This document shows, one piece after another, positions 1 to 8,912 of a stretch of DNA of 64,000 bases. Source of the stretch: an uncultured Lachnospiraceae bacterium. Its GTDB lineage: Bacteria > Bacillota > Clostridia > Lachnospirales > Lachnospiraceae. Under the pieces are notes generated by a model. The model did no database searches. It saw only the letters and a program-made list of their open reading frames with translations, and was not told where the DNA came from. A program made the position numbers and the translations under genes. The stretch covers positions 62,001-126,000 of the forward strand of contig CAJUKV010000001.1 of assembly GCA_910587305.1 (NCBI GenBank), read 5' to 3'. Each line of letters begins with the position of its first letter. Positions within the stretch are counted from its first letter, which is position 1.

Positions 1-641
1 CTGTCCACCATATAGTTATAATAAAGCGTATCCAGAAATACACATTTGGACGCCCTCGTAAGCGCCCATGTTGTATACATAATATCCTCCGACTTTCGCC
101 CTTCCGGAAAACGGATATCCTCTATCACTTTTCTTTCAAAAAGCTTGCTCCATACGGAATGGTAAATGTGATATTGGGGATTTCCGCTGATATATAATTC
201 CAATGCTTCCTGACGGCTCAGAGAAAGCACTTTGCCGGTGGGATGGACTTCCTCCGCCCCCTCGCCCACCTGTCTGTAAGAGCATATGGCAATTTGGGCC
301 CCGGTATCCAGACACGCCCGCAGCATATCTTTATACATATCAGGCTCCGTCCAATCGTCCCCGTCCACGTATCCGATATAATCGCCCTTCGCTATTTTAA
401 GCCCCTCGTTTCTTGCCGAGGAGGGCCCGCCGTTTTCTTTGTGGATCACACGAATCAGACTACTTTTCCGGGCATATTCATCGCATATCCCGGCCGTCCC
501 ATCGGTGGAACCGTCGTCCACCAGAATAATCTCCATGGGCTCATAGGTTTGAGCCAAAAGGCTGTCCACACAGCGAGGCAGATATTTTTCAATATTATAA
601 GCGGTTACAATAACCGAAATTAATTTATCATCCTGCATCAT
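1..641 (-). CDS. GT2 family glycosyltransferase (partial, C-terminus outside window)
   Basis: A GT-A-fold family 2 glycosyltransferase that would transfer a sugar from a nucleotide donor to a growing glycan on the cytoplasmic face of the membrane. The frame reads leftward without a stop from tandem ATG codons at 641/638 to the window edge (about 213 residues). Visible motifs are the N-terminal ISVIVTAYN strand, VDDGSTDGT, the conserved NGGPSSARNEGL helix and the metal-binding VDGDDW. The start lies 22 bases after the stop of the upstream fucosyltransferase gene, so it is the last visible gene of that operon. The ribosome site is weak (AGGG about 10 bases upstream). Donor and acceptor cannot be predicted. 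Confidence 0.85.
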   Translation of the reverse strand, partial: MMQDDKLISVIVTAYNIEKYLPRCVDSLLAQTYEPMEIILVDDGSTDGTAGICDEYARKSSLIRVIHKENGGPSSARNEGLKIAKGDYIGYVDGDDWTEPDMYKDMLRACLDTGAQIAICSYRQVGEGAEEVHPTGKVLSLSRQEALELYISGNPQYHIYHSVWSKLFERKVIEDIRFPEGRKSEDIMYTTWALTRASKCVFLDTLYYNYMVD

Positions 642-663
642 TTGGAATAACCCTACTCCCTTC

Positions 664-1635
664 TCAACGTGCAAGTCCGGTATCCATACATTCCCCTTTA
701 GGGGTGACTTGTATCATATCCTTTGTGTAAATGTCCTGAATCTTTTGGTTGTTAAACCATTTGGAAGGCGCTATCACCAGCTTATCTTTGGAAGGATTAA
801 GCCACGCCCCCCACCAGCTGAAACTGGAATTTGCCAGAATATGGTGTCTGCATCTGCTCATAAGAAGTAAATCGAGATATCCCGTATCCTCCGTGGTTCC
901 TTCCACCACCACAAACCGTTCCTTCGAAAGATTTAACTTCCCACACAATTCCCTTGTCCATTTATCCACCCATACCACATCATTGCTGAACAAAAAAAAT
1001 ACTGCATCCGGGAAAGCCTCCAGCATTTTTTTTATCCCACCGCAATAATATTCCTCCGTGCAGATTCCCCCGTACACCTCATCATTTTCAAGATAATCCC
1101 CTCTGCGCACATGCACGGATACGGACAGGCAGCTCTCTATCTGTTTCAAATACCGCTCCATACTTCGTCTTTTTCCGCCCTCGGGTTTTAGCCCCTTGCC
1201 GTCAGGTTCTCCTTCGTCCGGTGTATCCCAGATTTTGTCTGAAAAAATAAAGGCCTGCCGCACCTTATCCTCTATATCCTTAAAATATTTTTCGCTCTGA
1301 AAATATCCTGTCAGATAGGCAGGTTCCTTTTTTAAAACCTGCTCGTCAAAATTACCATCCTTTTCATGATATTCAAGAGATTTTCTCCCGAACAGTTTTC
1401 TCCTGATTCGGTGGGACAGTTTTAAAAATCCATCCGTTATCCTGTTCAATTCCTCCTTCGTCGCTTTTGGATAATCAATGCCAAATACCCAGAGCATAAC
1501 CGGCCTTGCATCTCTTCCCTCATACTCTGTAAAGTCATCAAATTTTACTTCTTTCCCCATAGAGCAAAGCTTTAAATACAGTGCATACTGGAACATCTGA
1601 TTCCCAAGCCCGCCTGTCATCCTGATTATAACCAT
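664..1635 (-). CDS. GT11 alpha-1,2-fucosyltransferase family protein
   Basis: Predicted to transfer fucose from GDP-fucose to galactose or a related sugar of the surface glycan. The 323-residue protein opens with RMTGGLGNQMFQYALYLK, the GT11 N-terminal signature. It carries the GDP-fucose motif HVRRGDY at about residues 175-181 and a late ANSSFSWWGAWLN motif, all typical of FutC/WbsJ-like enzymes, and has normal length. The start at 1635 is preferred over a longer frame from 1752 because GGAGG lies 7 bases upstream and the family N-terminus begins there. The leader is a copy of a 34-nt sequence seen before three other genes. It is co-directional with a second GT11 gene upstream. GDP-fucose synthesis genes are not in the window. 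Confidence 0.88.
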   Translation of the reverse strand: MVIIRMTGGLGNQMFQYALYLKLCSMGKEVKFDDFTEYEGRDARPVMLWVFGIDYPKATKEELNRITDGFLKLSHRIRRKLFGRKSLEYHEKDGNFDEQVLKKEPAYLTGYFQSEKYFKDIEDKVRQAFIFSDKIWDTPDEGEPDGKGLKPEGGKRRSMERYLKQIESCLSVSVHVRRGDYLENDEVYGGICTEEYYCGGIKKMLEAFPDAVFFLFSNDVVWVDKWTRELCGKLNLSKERFVVVEGTTEDTGYLDLLLMSRCRHHILANSSFSWWGAWLNPSKDKLVIAPSKWFNNQKIQDIYTKDMIQVTPKGECMDTGLAR

Positions 1636-1690
1636 AGTAATCCTCCATGCTTCCAATAGCCCGCAAATTGGGGTGTCAAGCACAAATTTG
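1636..1690 (-). repeat. Leader repeat L1, copy a
   Basis: On the minus strand the bases just before the ATG read TTGGAAGCATGGAGGATT and then ACT-ATG, so the element supplies the Shine-Dalgarno site. The same block, with a few changes, precedes the starts at 21056, 56449 and 63706. Upstream of it an ACAAATTTGTGC-(T/C)TGAC segment is also shared with the 63706 copy. Confidence 0.75.
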
Positions 1691-1782
1691 TCTGTGAAAA
1701 AATTATTTTTCGCAGCAATCCCCTGCCTCCTATAAGCTGCAAAATTAAGCACAAACCCTTTCTCCCCATCCCCATTTTTTCA

Positions 1783-2739
1783 TTATTTTACAGTACGGTT
1801 CACTCTGCCCTTTGCATTAACAAGAACCATACCTTTTGTATAAACATCACTGCTTTCCCTGTCATTTACCCACTTATCAGGAGCCACCACCAGCTTATCA
1901 GGGTTGGCGTTAAGCCAGGATGCCCACCAACTAAAACTGGAATTGGATATTACATTATGCTTGCATTTGCTCATAAGCATCATATCCAAATACCCGGTAT
2001 GCTCCGTATTGGCTTCCACCATCACAAAACGTTCTTCCAAAGCCCTTATCTGCTCCCTGTCCATATTTTCATGGAGCTGATTTTCAATCAAATACTCTAC
2101 CCATCCTCTTACCCACTTGGGCTCATTGCTGAAAACATAAAAAACCGCATCCGGATATTTTTCCTGCACAAAGCGCACGGCTCCTTCATAGTATTTCTCC
2201 GTACAAATGCCCTCATACAATTCTTCGTCCAGCCTGGAATCGCTGCGATACATATGGATACTTACCGCCTCCGTACTTTCTATTGCATCCAGGCATGTTT
2301 TCGTGCTCTTATAAAGTTTTTCCGGCAAATGCAGTTCTTCCAAATCAGGAAATTGATAAAGCGCCCTTACCTCATCCTTAATATCTTCAAAATATTTTTC
2401 ACTTTGAAAATTCCCCCGCAAGTACATAGAATCAAACTGAAGTACTTGTGGGTCGTAAAAACCGTTCTCATAATATTCGATTGCCCGACGCCCAAAAATT
2501 TTCCGTTCAATTCTTTTTAAGATCTTCATGGAACCGTCCGTAAACTCTATAATCTCATCCCAGGTAGCCCTGGGATAGTCAATACCAAATAAGGCCAGCA
2601 TGATAGGGCGGGTATCGTCGCTGCGATATTCGTTAATATCATCAAATTTTACTTCCTTACCCAAAGAGCAAAGTTTCATATATAGCGCATATTGGAACAT
2701 CTGGTTTCCCAGACCTCCGGACATTCTGATTATGTTCAT
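1783..2739 (-). CDS. GT11 fucosyltransferase paralogue with altered motif I
   Basis: A 318-residue GT11 family protein, closely related to its neighbour downstream: both begin IIRM(T/S)GGLGNQMFQYALY, share KEVKFDD, and end with a NSSFSWWASWLN-type motif. The GDP-fucose-binding signature, HVRRGDY in the neighbour, is HMYRSDS here (about residues 162-168), so the first arginine and the glycine are lost. The enzyme may use another donor, have low activity or be inactive. The start at 2739 fits the family N-terminus and has GAGG nearby; the longer frame from 2820 has no recognisable homology. It is first in its transcription unit, behind a good sigma-A promoter. Duplication followed by divergence is the simplest origin. 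Confidence 0.83.
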   Translation of the reverse strand: MNIIRMSGGLGNQMFQYALYMKLCSLGKEVKFDDINEYRSDDTRPIMLALFGIDYPRATWDEIIEFTDGSMKILKRIERKIFGRRAIEYYENGFYDPQVLQFDSMYLRGNFQSEKYFEDIKDEVRALYQFPDLEELHLPEKLYKSTKTCLDAIESTEAVSIHMYRSDSRLDEELYEGICTEKYYEGAVRFVQEKYPDAVFYVFSNEPKWVRGWVEYLIENQLHENMDREQIRALEERFVMVEANTEHTGYLDMMLMSKCKHNVISNSSFSWWASWLNANPDKLVVAPDKWVNDRESSDVYTKGMVLVNAKGRVNRTVK

Positions 2740-2768
2740 AAGGATACCTCTACATACTAAATTGAATA

Positions 2769-2797
2769 ATTGTACCATACTTTTTTTATGCTCACAA
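2769..2797 (-). promoter_or_regulatory. Sigma-A-type promoter for the fucosyltransferase operon
   Basis: On the minus strand TTGTGA (2792-2797) and TACAAT (2769-2774) are separated by 17 bp. The start codon at 2739 lies about 23 nt after the predicted transcription start. Confidence 0.65.
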
Positions 2798-2819
2798 GGC
2801 CCTGACCGTTCAAAAACCA

Positions 2820-3062
2820 AAACCCCGTAACGATTCAGCCTTTAGCCTCATAGTTACGGCAGTCCGGCCTATTCCAAGTTTGCCTTCGACAAAGAGGCCG
2901 GATTCCTTTAAGCTTTTATGCGTTCTCACGGACTTTGCAGCAAGTGCAAAGTCCTGGGCTTAATAATTACAAAACCCCTTTTAAATTGTATTTGAAATAC
3001 ATAAGCATTCATCGAAATCACAATTTAAAAGAGGTTTTATAGCTATTATGATACCAATAAAA
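2820..3062. other. Intergenic region with stacked hairpins
   Basis: This gene-free stretch holds three inverted repeats before the terminator-like one: CGTAAC/GTTACG (2826-2831 with 2853-2858), TCCGGCCT/AGGCCGGA (2863-2870 with 2895-2902) and GGACTTTGCA/TGCAAAGTCC with a 5-nt loop (2930-2939 with 2945-2954). No open frame with homology was seen. It separates the GTPase operon from the fucosyltransferase promoter. Confidence 0.6.
2971..3038 (-). terminator. Hairpin terminator after the GTPase operon
   Basis: Arms 2971-2989 and 3020-3038 pair over 18 of 19 positions (AAAACC.CTTTTAAATTGT type) around a roughly 30-nt loop. On the minus strand the hairpin is followed by GGGGTTTTGTAATTATT. It lies 25 bases after the stop of the dynamin-like gene. 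The length and AT-richness also resemble a miniature palindromic element. Confidence 0.6.
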
Positions 3063-5555
3063 TCAGAATGTCTGTAATAACGTATCCAAATCCTCCGCTA
3101 TGGCGGCAACCGCTACCAGACGATTTCTTCTCTCCGTATCGTCCCGCAGGAGATTTTGTTCATCCATGCCAGCGAAAATGTTCTGCCACCTGCCCTCATG
3201 AACAGGGCTTAAAATCTGCATGAAATTCACCAGTTCGTAATATTTCTGGTCACTTTCATCTATCATATAATTTTCCGACATAGTTCTTTGGTTCACGGCG
3301 TTCATAAATTCCTGAAGTTTTTGTTTCAGTTCCCACAGCAGCCTCTCCTTGTCCGTTTTTCCATTAGGCGGAAATTCCTGCATATTGTAGGGGGTATCCA
3401 TGAGGTGCTCCGCCGCCAGACAACAGAACAACGCCTTGGTAATACCATTGGAATCATCTAACTTAAACTGATCCAGGGATAAAAATGCTTTTTTAATTTC
3501 ATCCGTATAGGGCAATCCGTCTATCAGCCTTTCGGCTGCTTTTTTGAAGAAGTGGAGATCTTCTGCCTCCAACGCTTCCGCAGGACTATCCCCCAGCTTT
3601 TGGCAATCCAGCTCCAGGTTGTTGATGAATTGCTCCGCAATTTCCCGTTTGAAATCCTTTTCCGCCTGTTCCTGCCGTTCCAAAGGGCGCGATCCGATTT
3701 CACGGATAAGGCCTTGCAGGGCGTCAAAGACCGCAAGCCGGGTTTTGGGGAAATTCTCTTTCACGGAACCGCTATTATAGTATTCTTCGTAATAATCCAC
3801 TATGCCCTCAAGGCTTACCTCCGGATTCCCGCCGAAGGAAAAATCCGTCAGGCTGTTTCCCTCTTTCAGGCATCGGACCTTTGCAAGGCACTGCTGCAAA
3901 AACGACGCCTCTTTATTCCCACTGGCCTTGTCCTCCAAAATTTTTTCAGCCTGTTCTCCCAGCTTCTTTTTCAGCCGCCCTATTCTGTTTATGGTAATGT
4001 CCGTAATATAAATCAATCTGGAATTCCGGTTACGGTTAATGTGAATGTCCTTAAGCCGGTCGCACAGGGACGCCTCCTGTGCCTTTGCATTAGCGAGGGC
4101 ACTCCTTGCGGATGTCTCAATACCGGCGTCAATCTCTTCCAGATGATCCGAAATCTGCTGAAGAAACTCCGAAAGCATCTGCTCCACCTGCCCGGGCACG
4201 GACACATCCAGGGCTTTTTTGTAGATAAGCCCTTCTCCCTTGCTAAAGAGCTTGTTTTCACCGCTGAAAGAGGGAATAATCCCCTGCTCCAAATAAGACT
4301 GCCCGTTGTCCGGCTGTGTGCCTTCTATATAGCGGTCGTTAATAAGGAAAGCCATCCAGTACCTGGTCCGTTTTTCCTTCCTTGGCCTTCCCTCCGCATC
4401 CACCTCCTTCTTACTGTAGGAATTGTAAATATCCTGAAATTTTTCAATAAGCGCCCTGTCATGCCGCAGAAGAAAGTCCGGACGGTTTGTCCCGGCGCTG
4501 AGAAGAAAAATTACGCCGTCCGCGTCATTCCGCACGGCATCTTCTATCCGGGCCTCGGTATCCACCGCCGTATCTCCAATACCAACCGTATCAATCAACC
4601 GGATATGGGCGTCTATGCCATTGGAAAATCTCGTTCTGATAACCGCCTTTTTGACGGCTGCATATTTATAGTAGCGCAGGCTGCCATCCGCATTATGCTT
4701 TGATACATATTTTTCAATTTCCGACTGCTTCTTAAGCACATATGTCCGTACGCCGTTCTCCTCCTGTGCCTCTAACTCCCTGTCCGGAACATTGCCCCCG
4801 CTAAGATATGGCTCCCAGTCCGGGCGATGCTCATCGTACAAGGCAATCAGGGCGGCCAAATCGCTCCTGTCTTTTTCCTCTATCGTGCGTTCTATCCCGT
4901 CGTCCGCACTGACAATTTTCCTGTCCGGTGATTCCATCAACTTCTGCAGGTCTTTCAGATTATTTACGCCCTCCGTAAAATCCGCCATTTCCCCGGAAAT
5001 CTTCGCCTGTGCGCCAAGTCTCCTTGCAAAGCTGCGTATTTCTTTGCGCATATCCTCTAACGCTTCCTGACGGGTTTTGAAAATGAAAACGGCTTCCGCC
5101 TCCTCATTTACTTGGCTATTTTCAATTATAGATGTGACGCCTGTGCAGGAGCTTCCAAAATAGGATGGAATACAATCGTCTCCCAGCCCGCTGGCGCTTT
5201 GCAGAAACTTACTTTTCCCTGCGCCCATAGCGCCGACAATCACCAGGTTTACCGTGGATCGGCTAAAGCGCTTTGCCAGGTTATCCAGTTCTCCCACCGC
5301 CCTTTTGACGGCTCCGTCGCAGACTGCCATTTTTGCCGGAATGCTTTCAAGTATAGCGGCGGCCTCGCCGCCACAGACCTTGCTTCGCTCGTCCTCACTT
5401 AAATTGGAGAACTTGCCATAGATTTGATTGAGCTTTTCCTGATTCTCCTCCCACTCCCGTTCCAGAGACCGGGCCTTGTCCTTCTGATCCTTAGCCTTTT
5501 GCGACCGGGCTTTGATAATTTCCTCCAAATTATGTTTGATTTCGCTTCCCGCCAT
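3063..5555 (-). CDS. Dynamin-like large P-loop GTPase
   Basis: A large soluble GTPase (830 residues), last gene of the four-gene operon. A coiled-coil N-terminus (about 10-50) precedes a Walker A loop, GAMGAGKS (108-115). RLIDTVGIGD follows at about 319-328, giving the DxxG of dynamin-like proteins. The roughly 200-residue insertion between the two is unusual. The C-terminal half is predicted mainly helical with charged heptads and no clear membrane segment, as in stalk-forming GTPases. GAGKS resembles dynamin and septin-like loops rather than translational GTPases. AAGGAGG lies before ATG 5555, and the gene begins 47 bases after the Hsp70-like gene. The pairing of a GTPase of this kind with an actin-fold ATPase recalls SrfB/SrfC of enterobacteria. 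Partner and substrate are unknown. Confidence 0.8.
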   Translation of the reverse strand: MAGSEIKHNLEEIIKARSQKAKDQKDKARSLEREWEENQEKLNQIYGKFSNLSEDERSKVCGGEAAAILESIPAKMAVCDGAVKRAVGELDNLAKRFSRSTVNLVIVGAMGAGKSKFLQSASGLGDDCIPSYFGSSCTGVTSIIENSQVNEEAEAVFIFKTRQEALEDMRKEIRSFARRLGAQAKISGEMADFTEGVNNLKDLQKLMESPDRKIVSADDGIERTIEEKDRSDLAALIALYDEHRPDWEPYLSGGNVPDRELEAQEENGVRTYVLKKQSEIEKYVSKHNADGSLRYYKYAAVKKAVIRTRFSNGIDAHIRLIDTVGIGDTAVDTEARIEDAVRNDADGVIFLLSAGTNRPDFLLRHDRALIEKFQDIYNSYSKKEVDAEGRPRKEKRTRYWMAFLINDRYIEGTQPDNGQSYLEQGIIPSFSGENKLFSKGEGLIYKKALDVSVPGQVEQMLSEFLQQISDHLEEIDAGIETSARSALANAKAQEASLCDRLKDIHINRNRNSRLIYITDITINRIGRLKKKLGEQAEKILEDKASGNKEASFLQQCLAKVRCLKEGNSLTDFSFGGNPEVSLEGIVDYYEEYYNSGSVKENFPKTRLAVFDALQGLIREIGSRPLERQEQAEKDFKREIAEQFINNLELDCQKLGDSPAEALEAEDLHFFKKAAERLIDGLPYTDEIKKAFLSLDQFKLDDSNGITKALFCCLAAEHLMDTPYNMQEFPPNGKTDKERLLWELKQKLQEFMNAVNQRTMSENYMIDESDQKYYELVNFMQILSPVHEGRWQNIFAGMDEQNLLRDDTERRNRLVAVAAIAEDLDTLLQTF

Positions 5556-5602
5556 TTTATTTATCCTCCTTCATTCTCTTTTGTGGAAATTTTAACGCCT
5601 CG

Positions 5603-8600
5603 TCAGCTTACTACGGAGCTGCCCACTTCCTTTGTATGAATGTCCACCGTAAACGTATATTTCTCCCCTTGTGCCGTTGCACAGCTAAAGCTTAGAATCC
5701 CTGAAGCCCCCTTCACCACAAATACCCGTTTCGCACCGTTTCCCTTTAATGTAACCGGGATTTTCTCCCACTGCTCCTCCCCAATCCGCCTGAAACAAAG
5801 CACAAAACCATCTGTCTCAAAATCGCCAAAATAAGTTTTTTCCCGGGCCTTGGACATATCTATCTTCCAAACCGGTTCCTCGCTGTCCGCAGGGAGAATT
5901 CCTAAGCTGTAGTCCCTGTCATCCGTATGTGAAGATTGGGGGGAAGTCCGGGACGGCTTTTGTGGGAACGATGCTTTTTCTTCTTCCCTGTGTGGCAAAG
6001 TTTCCCTCTTCGAACCGGACATTTGAGCCATCTGCACTTTGGGCACAAAGATTCCACGGGCAAAATTGCATTCGCCAATCACTTCAATCTCCGTACGCTC
6101 TGCCAAATCTTCTTTCGAAAATGATATACCCAGCTCCGCCACCGTGTCTGAGGACGGCATGGCGCGAATGTACAGATTCTTTCCCTTCCAGGAACATTCT
6201 TCCGGTATCCGCAGGGAAAGTACCCGCACGCTGCCATTCACTTTCTGATCCCCGCCGACCAGAACATAGCTGTCGTCAAACGTATAAAGAAGTTCAAAAA
6301 TCTGTTGTGGAATTTCCCGCAGCAGTTTAAAGCTTCCCTCTTCATATTCAGGCATCTCCGCTTTTTCCAACAGGAAACGGAACATACCCTTTCCGCCGTT
6401 TGCAGCGCTTTTAACCCTGCGGCCAATGTGATAATGAAATCCCACCTTCCTGGCATCCTTCTCAATCACAATGTCCTCCGCCCCCGGTCTGGAAAGCAAA
6501 AGGCCGTAAGCCACGCCGCTTTTTGCCGTAGGAATATCTGCGGCGATATTCTTTTCCCGGCTTTTTTTGTCGGCATCCGTAGGCAAGGGTGGATGACAGA
6601 TAAAAGCCGATGCATTGTTTTTACTGTTTCCGTTCTCCCGGGCCATTCTCCTAAACCGCTCTAAAACCCGGCTCGCCTGACTGGCGCTGCCTGCCAGAAA
6701 AATATGGCAGGGCCAGGAGCGATATGCCTCGCATTTCTTATCGGAAACCACTGTCTTCCAACAGTCTAAAAACAGGGCAATTCCCTGATCCACCTTTTCT
6801 ACAAAATATTTTTCTATTTCCTCCTCCGAAATGTCCATCTCTATGGTATCTGTCCCCGAGCTGCCTAACCTGCCAACCCACTCATAGCTTTTACCGTGCT
6901 CATCCACCAGCTTAAGCGTATCCAGCATTTCTTCCTCTTCAAGGGAATTTTTTCCGCTGCCAATCCATTTTTTTCTAAGATACGCCGTGAGACTGCAGGT
7001 ATTGTAACGGGCGGCTTCCGATTCGCCGGCTATGGGACTGTTAAAGTACTGTCGCGGATCGGCCCCTATGGGAATGCTGCATTTGATATCTCGATTCTGC
7101 TCTTGAAATTTTTTATGATTTTGAGAAAAAATTTCAAAGGCCAGATTGTCCAAAATGTTCTCACAGCCCATAATCGGCGAGCCTCCACACCGCAACTGTC
7201 TGAAATGCTGAACTTCCGTCGCCGGGTCCATATCCATAACGCCAAAGCTGAAATCCAGGGTGCCGCCCCCAAAATCATAGATTCCATAAAATATGCCTTT
7301 TTCCAGCTCTTCTTGCCGGTACGTCTCTTCATCCGCCAGGAGGATACGCCTCACCGCACAGATGGCATAACAGGTAGCCTCGTCCTGCCATAGCTGAACC
7401 TCCGGCTGCGTATCTTTCCCCACCTCCGGCGGCAGGGACTTGCTTAGTCCCCTTTCAAAGGAGCTTCGTATCCACTCCCGGCTGTATTCGCTGTAGGTGG
7501 CGGAGTAAGATAAAAGATATTTTTGATAAATTTTCCCCCAGCGCATATCGTTAAGGCTAAGCCCTATATAATAGGCATAAAGTTCAATTGGATCTACCGT
7601 AAAGGTATCCGCCTTCATTTCTTTCCCCAGGGTAATATCCCTGCCGCTGTTCCTATCTCTAAGGCTGACCGGGCGGTTAGGGTCGTTGACCCACTGCTTG
7701 AGCTGGTTCAGGTATTGAAGGACATGTTCTCTCTTAGGCGACTCAAAGTCCGCCTGGGCGCTGTGGGAAGTGGATACCTGCAAAAATTCCGTATCGGGGC
7801 GGAAAGGTTTTTTTTCATAAGCGTTAAGGAAACTACCCAAGTCGATAAACTTTAATATCGTAGGATTGCCGATCTGCCCTGCTCCCTGTCCGCCGCCCAC
7901 CGGCATGGTTGTGATGCATCCATTATCCTGATAAATTGCGGCAACCGTGCTGGTAGTTCCAAAATCAATGGCCACATATTCCGCATCCGGTGCAAGGTCC
8001 TCCCGGGGATTTCGGGCGTAAAGACCGGAAACTTCGCACCAGGGTCCCTCCTTTGGCTCTAACAGCTCCTGATTAAGCCCGGCATAAGGATACAGCTCCC
8101 AGCTTCCTTTCCCCAAAAGCATACTCTCCGGATAAATTGCCAGGTTGGCGGTCCTGAAGCCTGTCCGACAGTAAAAATTCATAATTTTTTCCCAGCGCTT
8201 TTGTTCTACTTCATTTCCTTTTGGATCTGCCCTCAAAACCGGCGGCAAATCCACTGTTTTAGCGCCCTTTAATTGGCGCCACACCTCATCCGGATCCATA
8301 CCGATAATCCGCCCAAAATCCGGCAGAAACCCCTTCCCAATCAGATAAAGAAGAAGTTCGCCTGCTTTCTCAGGTTCTTTCCAATCTGCGTCCCATGCAC
8401 AGCGGAAAACAGGAATGCCGTAAACGGTCCCTCCGTCACCGTGAAAACTGCAGGCATCCGTCGTGCCAAAAGACGCAATGGTGGCAGTCGGCAAATCCTC
8501 CAATATCTCCCGTACCGTTGTAGGGACGCTATTTTTCAGACGATTATATTCATCCTCCTTAAGCAATCCCGCTTTTAGATGGCAAACCTGCATACTCTGA

Positions 8601-8896
8601 TTATTGTTGAAATCCCCAAAAGTTAAATTCGTAATTTCCCTGGGGCAGTCCTCCAATGTTTCCTTATTCATAAAGTCTGCCAGGATGCCTCCCACGCTTT
8701 TGGAATAGTAGGCAAAGCCGTTCTCTTTCTCACAGCGCAGGCGTAAAAATTCCAATCCGCCGGGATAGTTCTCTAATTTATGCATATACTCTTTTAAAAT
8801 CTTAACCTGACGTTGCCTGCGCAACGCTTCCTGAGAAGGCGCGTCATTATTTTCCTCTCCCCCTGGCAAAGGTATGTAATGTATTCTAACCGGCAT
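5603..8896 (-). CDS. Hsp70/actin-fold ATPase with large N- and C-terminal extensions
   Basis: A 1097-residue protein with an Hsp70/actin-type nucleotide-binding core in its centre. The phosphate-1 loop is AIDFGTTSTVAAIY (about 309-322). A QDEATCYAI segment (503-511) matches the Hsp70 connect-1 NEPTAAAI region. Phosphate-2 is YDFGGGTLDFSF (540-551) and the adenosine loop is IFLAGSASQAS (732-742). About 300 residues precede the core and some 330 follow it. These replace the usual substrate-binding domain, and the C-terminus looks beta-rich, so this is not DnaK. GAGGGGAT precedes ATG 8896, and only 16 bases separate it from the upstream coiled-coil gene. SrfB-like actin-family proteins are the closest architecture I can name; a cytoskeletal or chaperone role is inference. 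Confidence 0.82.
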   Translation of the reverse strand: MPVRIHYIPLPGGEENNDAPSQEALRRQRQVKILKEYMHKLENYPGGLEFLRLRCEKENGFAYYSKSVGGILADFMNKETLEDCPREITNLTFGDFNNNQSMQVCHLKAGLLKEDEYNRLKNSVPTTVREILEDLPTATIASFGTTDACSFHGDGGTVYGIPVFRCAWDADWKEPEKAGELLLYLIGKGFLPDFGRIIGMDPDEVWRQLKGAKTVDLPPVLRADPKGNEVEQKRWEKIMNFYCRTGFRTANLAIYPESMLLGKGSWELYPYAGLNQELLEPKEGPWCEVSGLYARNPREDLAPDAEYVAIDFGTTSTVAAIYQDNGCITTMPVGGGQGAGQIGNPTILKFIDLGSFLNAYEKKPFRPDTEFLQVSTSHSAQADFESPKREHVLQYLNQLKQWVNDPNRPVSLRDRNSGRDITLGKEMKADTFTVDPIELYAYYIGLSLNDMRWGKIYQKYLLSYSATYSEYSREWIRSSFERGLSKSLPPEVGKDTQPEVQLWQDEATCYAICAVRRILLADEETYRQEELEKGIFYGIYDFGGGTLDFSFGVMDMDPATEVQHFRQLRCGGSPIMGCENILDNLAFEIFSQNHKKFQEQNRDIKCSIPIGADPRQYFNSPIAGESEAARYNTCSLTAYLRKKWIGSGKNSLEEEEMLDTLKLVDEHGKSYEWVGRLGSSGTDTIEMDISEEEIEKYFVEKVDQGIALFLDCWKTVVSDKKCEAYRSWPCHIFLAGSASQASRVLERFRRMARENGNSKNNASAFICHPPLPTDADKKSREKNIAADIPTAKSGVAYGLLLSRPGAEDIVIEKDARKVGFHYHIGRRVKSAANGGKGMFRFLLEKAEMPEYEEGSFKLLREIPQQIFELLYTFDDSYVLVGGDQKVNGSVRVLSLRIPEECSWKGKNLYIRAMPSSDTVAELGISFSKEDLAERTEIEVIGECNFARGIFVPKVQMAQMSGSKRETLPHREEEKASFPQKPSRTSPQSSHTDDRDYSLGILPADSEEPVWKIDMSKAREKTYFGDFETDGFVLCFRRIGEEQWEKIPVTLKGNGAKRVFVVKGASGILSFSCATAQGEKYTFTVDIHTKEVGSSVVS

Positions 8897-8912
8897 TTCT
8901 ATCCCCTCTCTC

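Noticed and set aside
243..623. 126-codon rightward frame opposite the GT2 gene
   Set aside because: It is a shadow of the leftward glycosyltransferase, which has clear motifs.
1636..1752. N-terminal extension of the first fucosyltransferase to 1752
   Set aside because: The extension only translates the L1 leader repeat; the family N-terminus and GGAGG mark 1635.
2885..2893. Second 0A-box-like TTTGTCGAA on the minus strand
   Set aside because: It lies in the loop of a hairpin about 90 bases from the nearest -35 element, so chance is more likely than regulation.
3552..4703. A 383-codon rightward open frame opposite the dynamin-like gene
   Set aside because: It has no family match I can see and no ribosome site. 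It mirrors a well-supported GTPase gene; long antisense frames are expected from the codon bias here.
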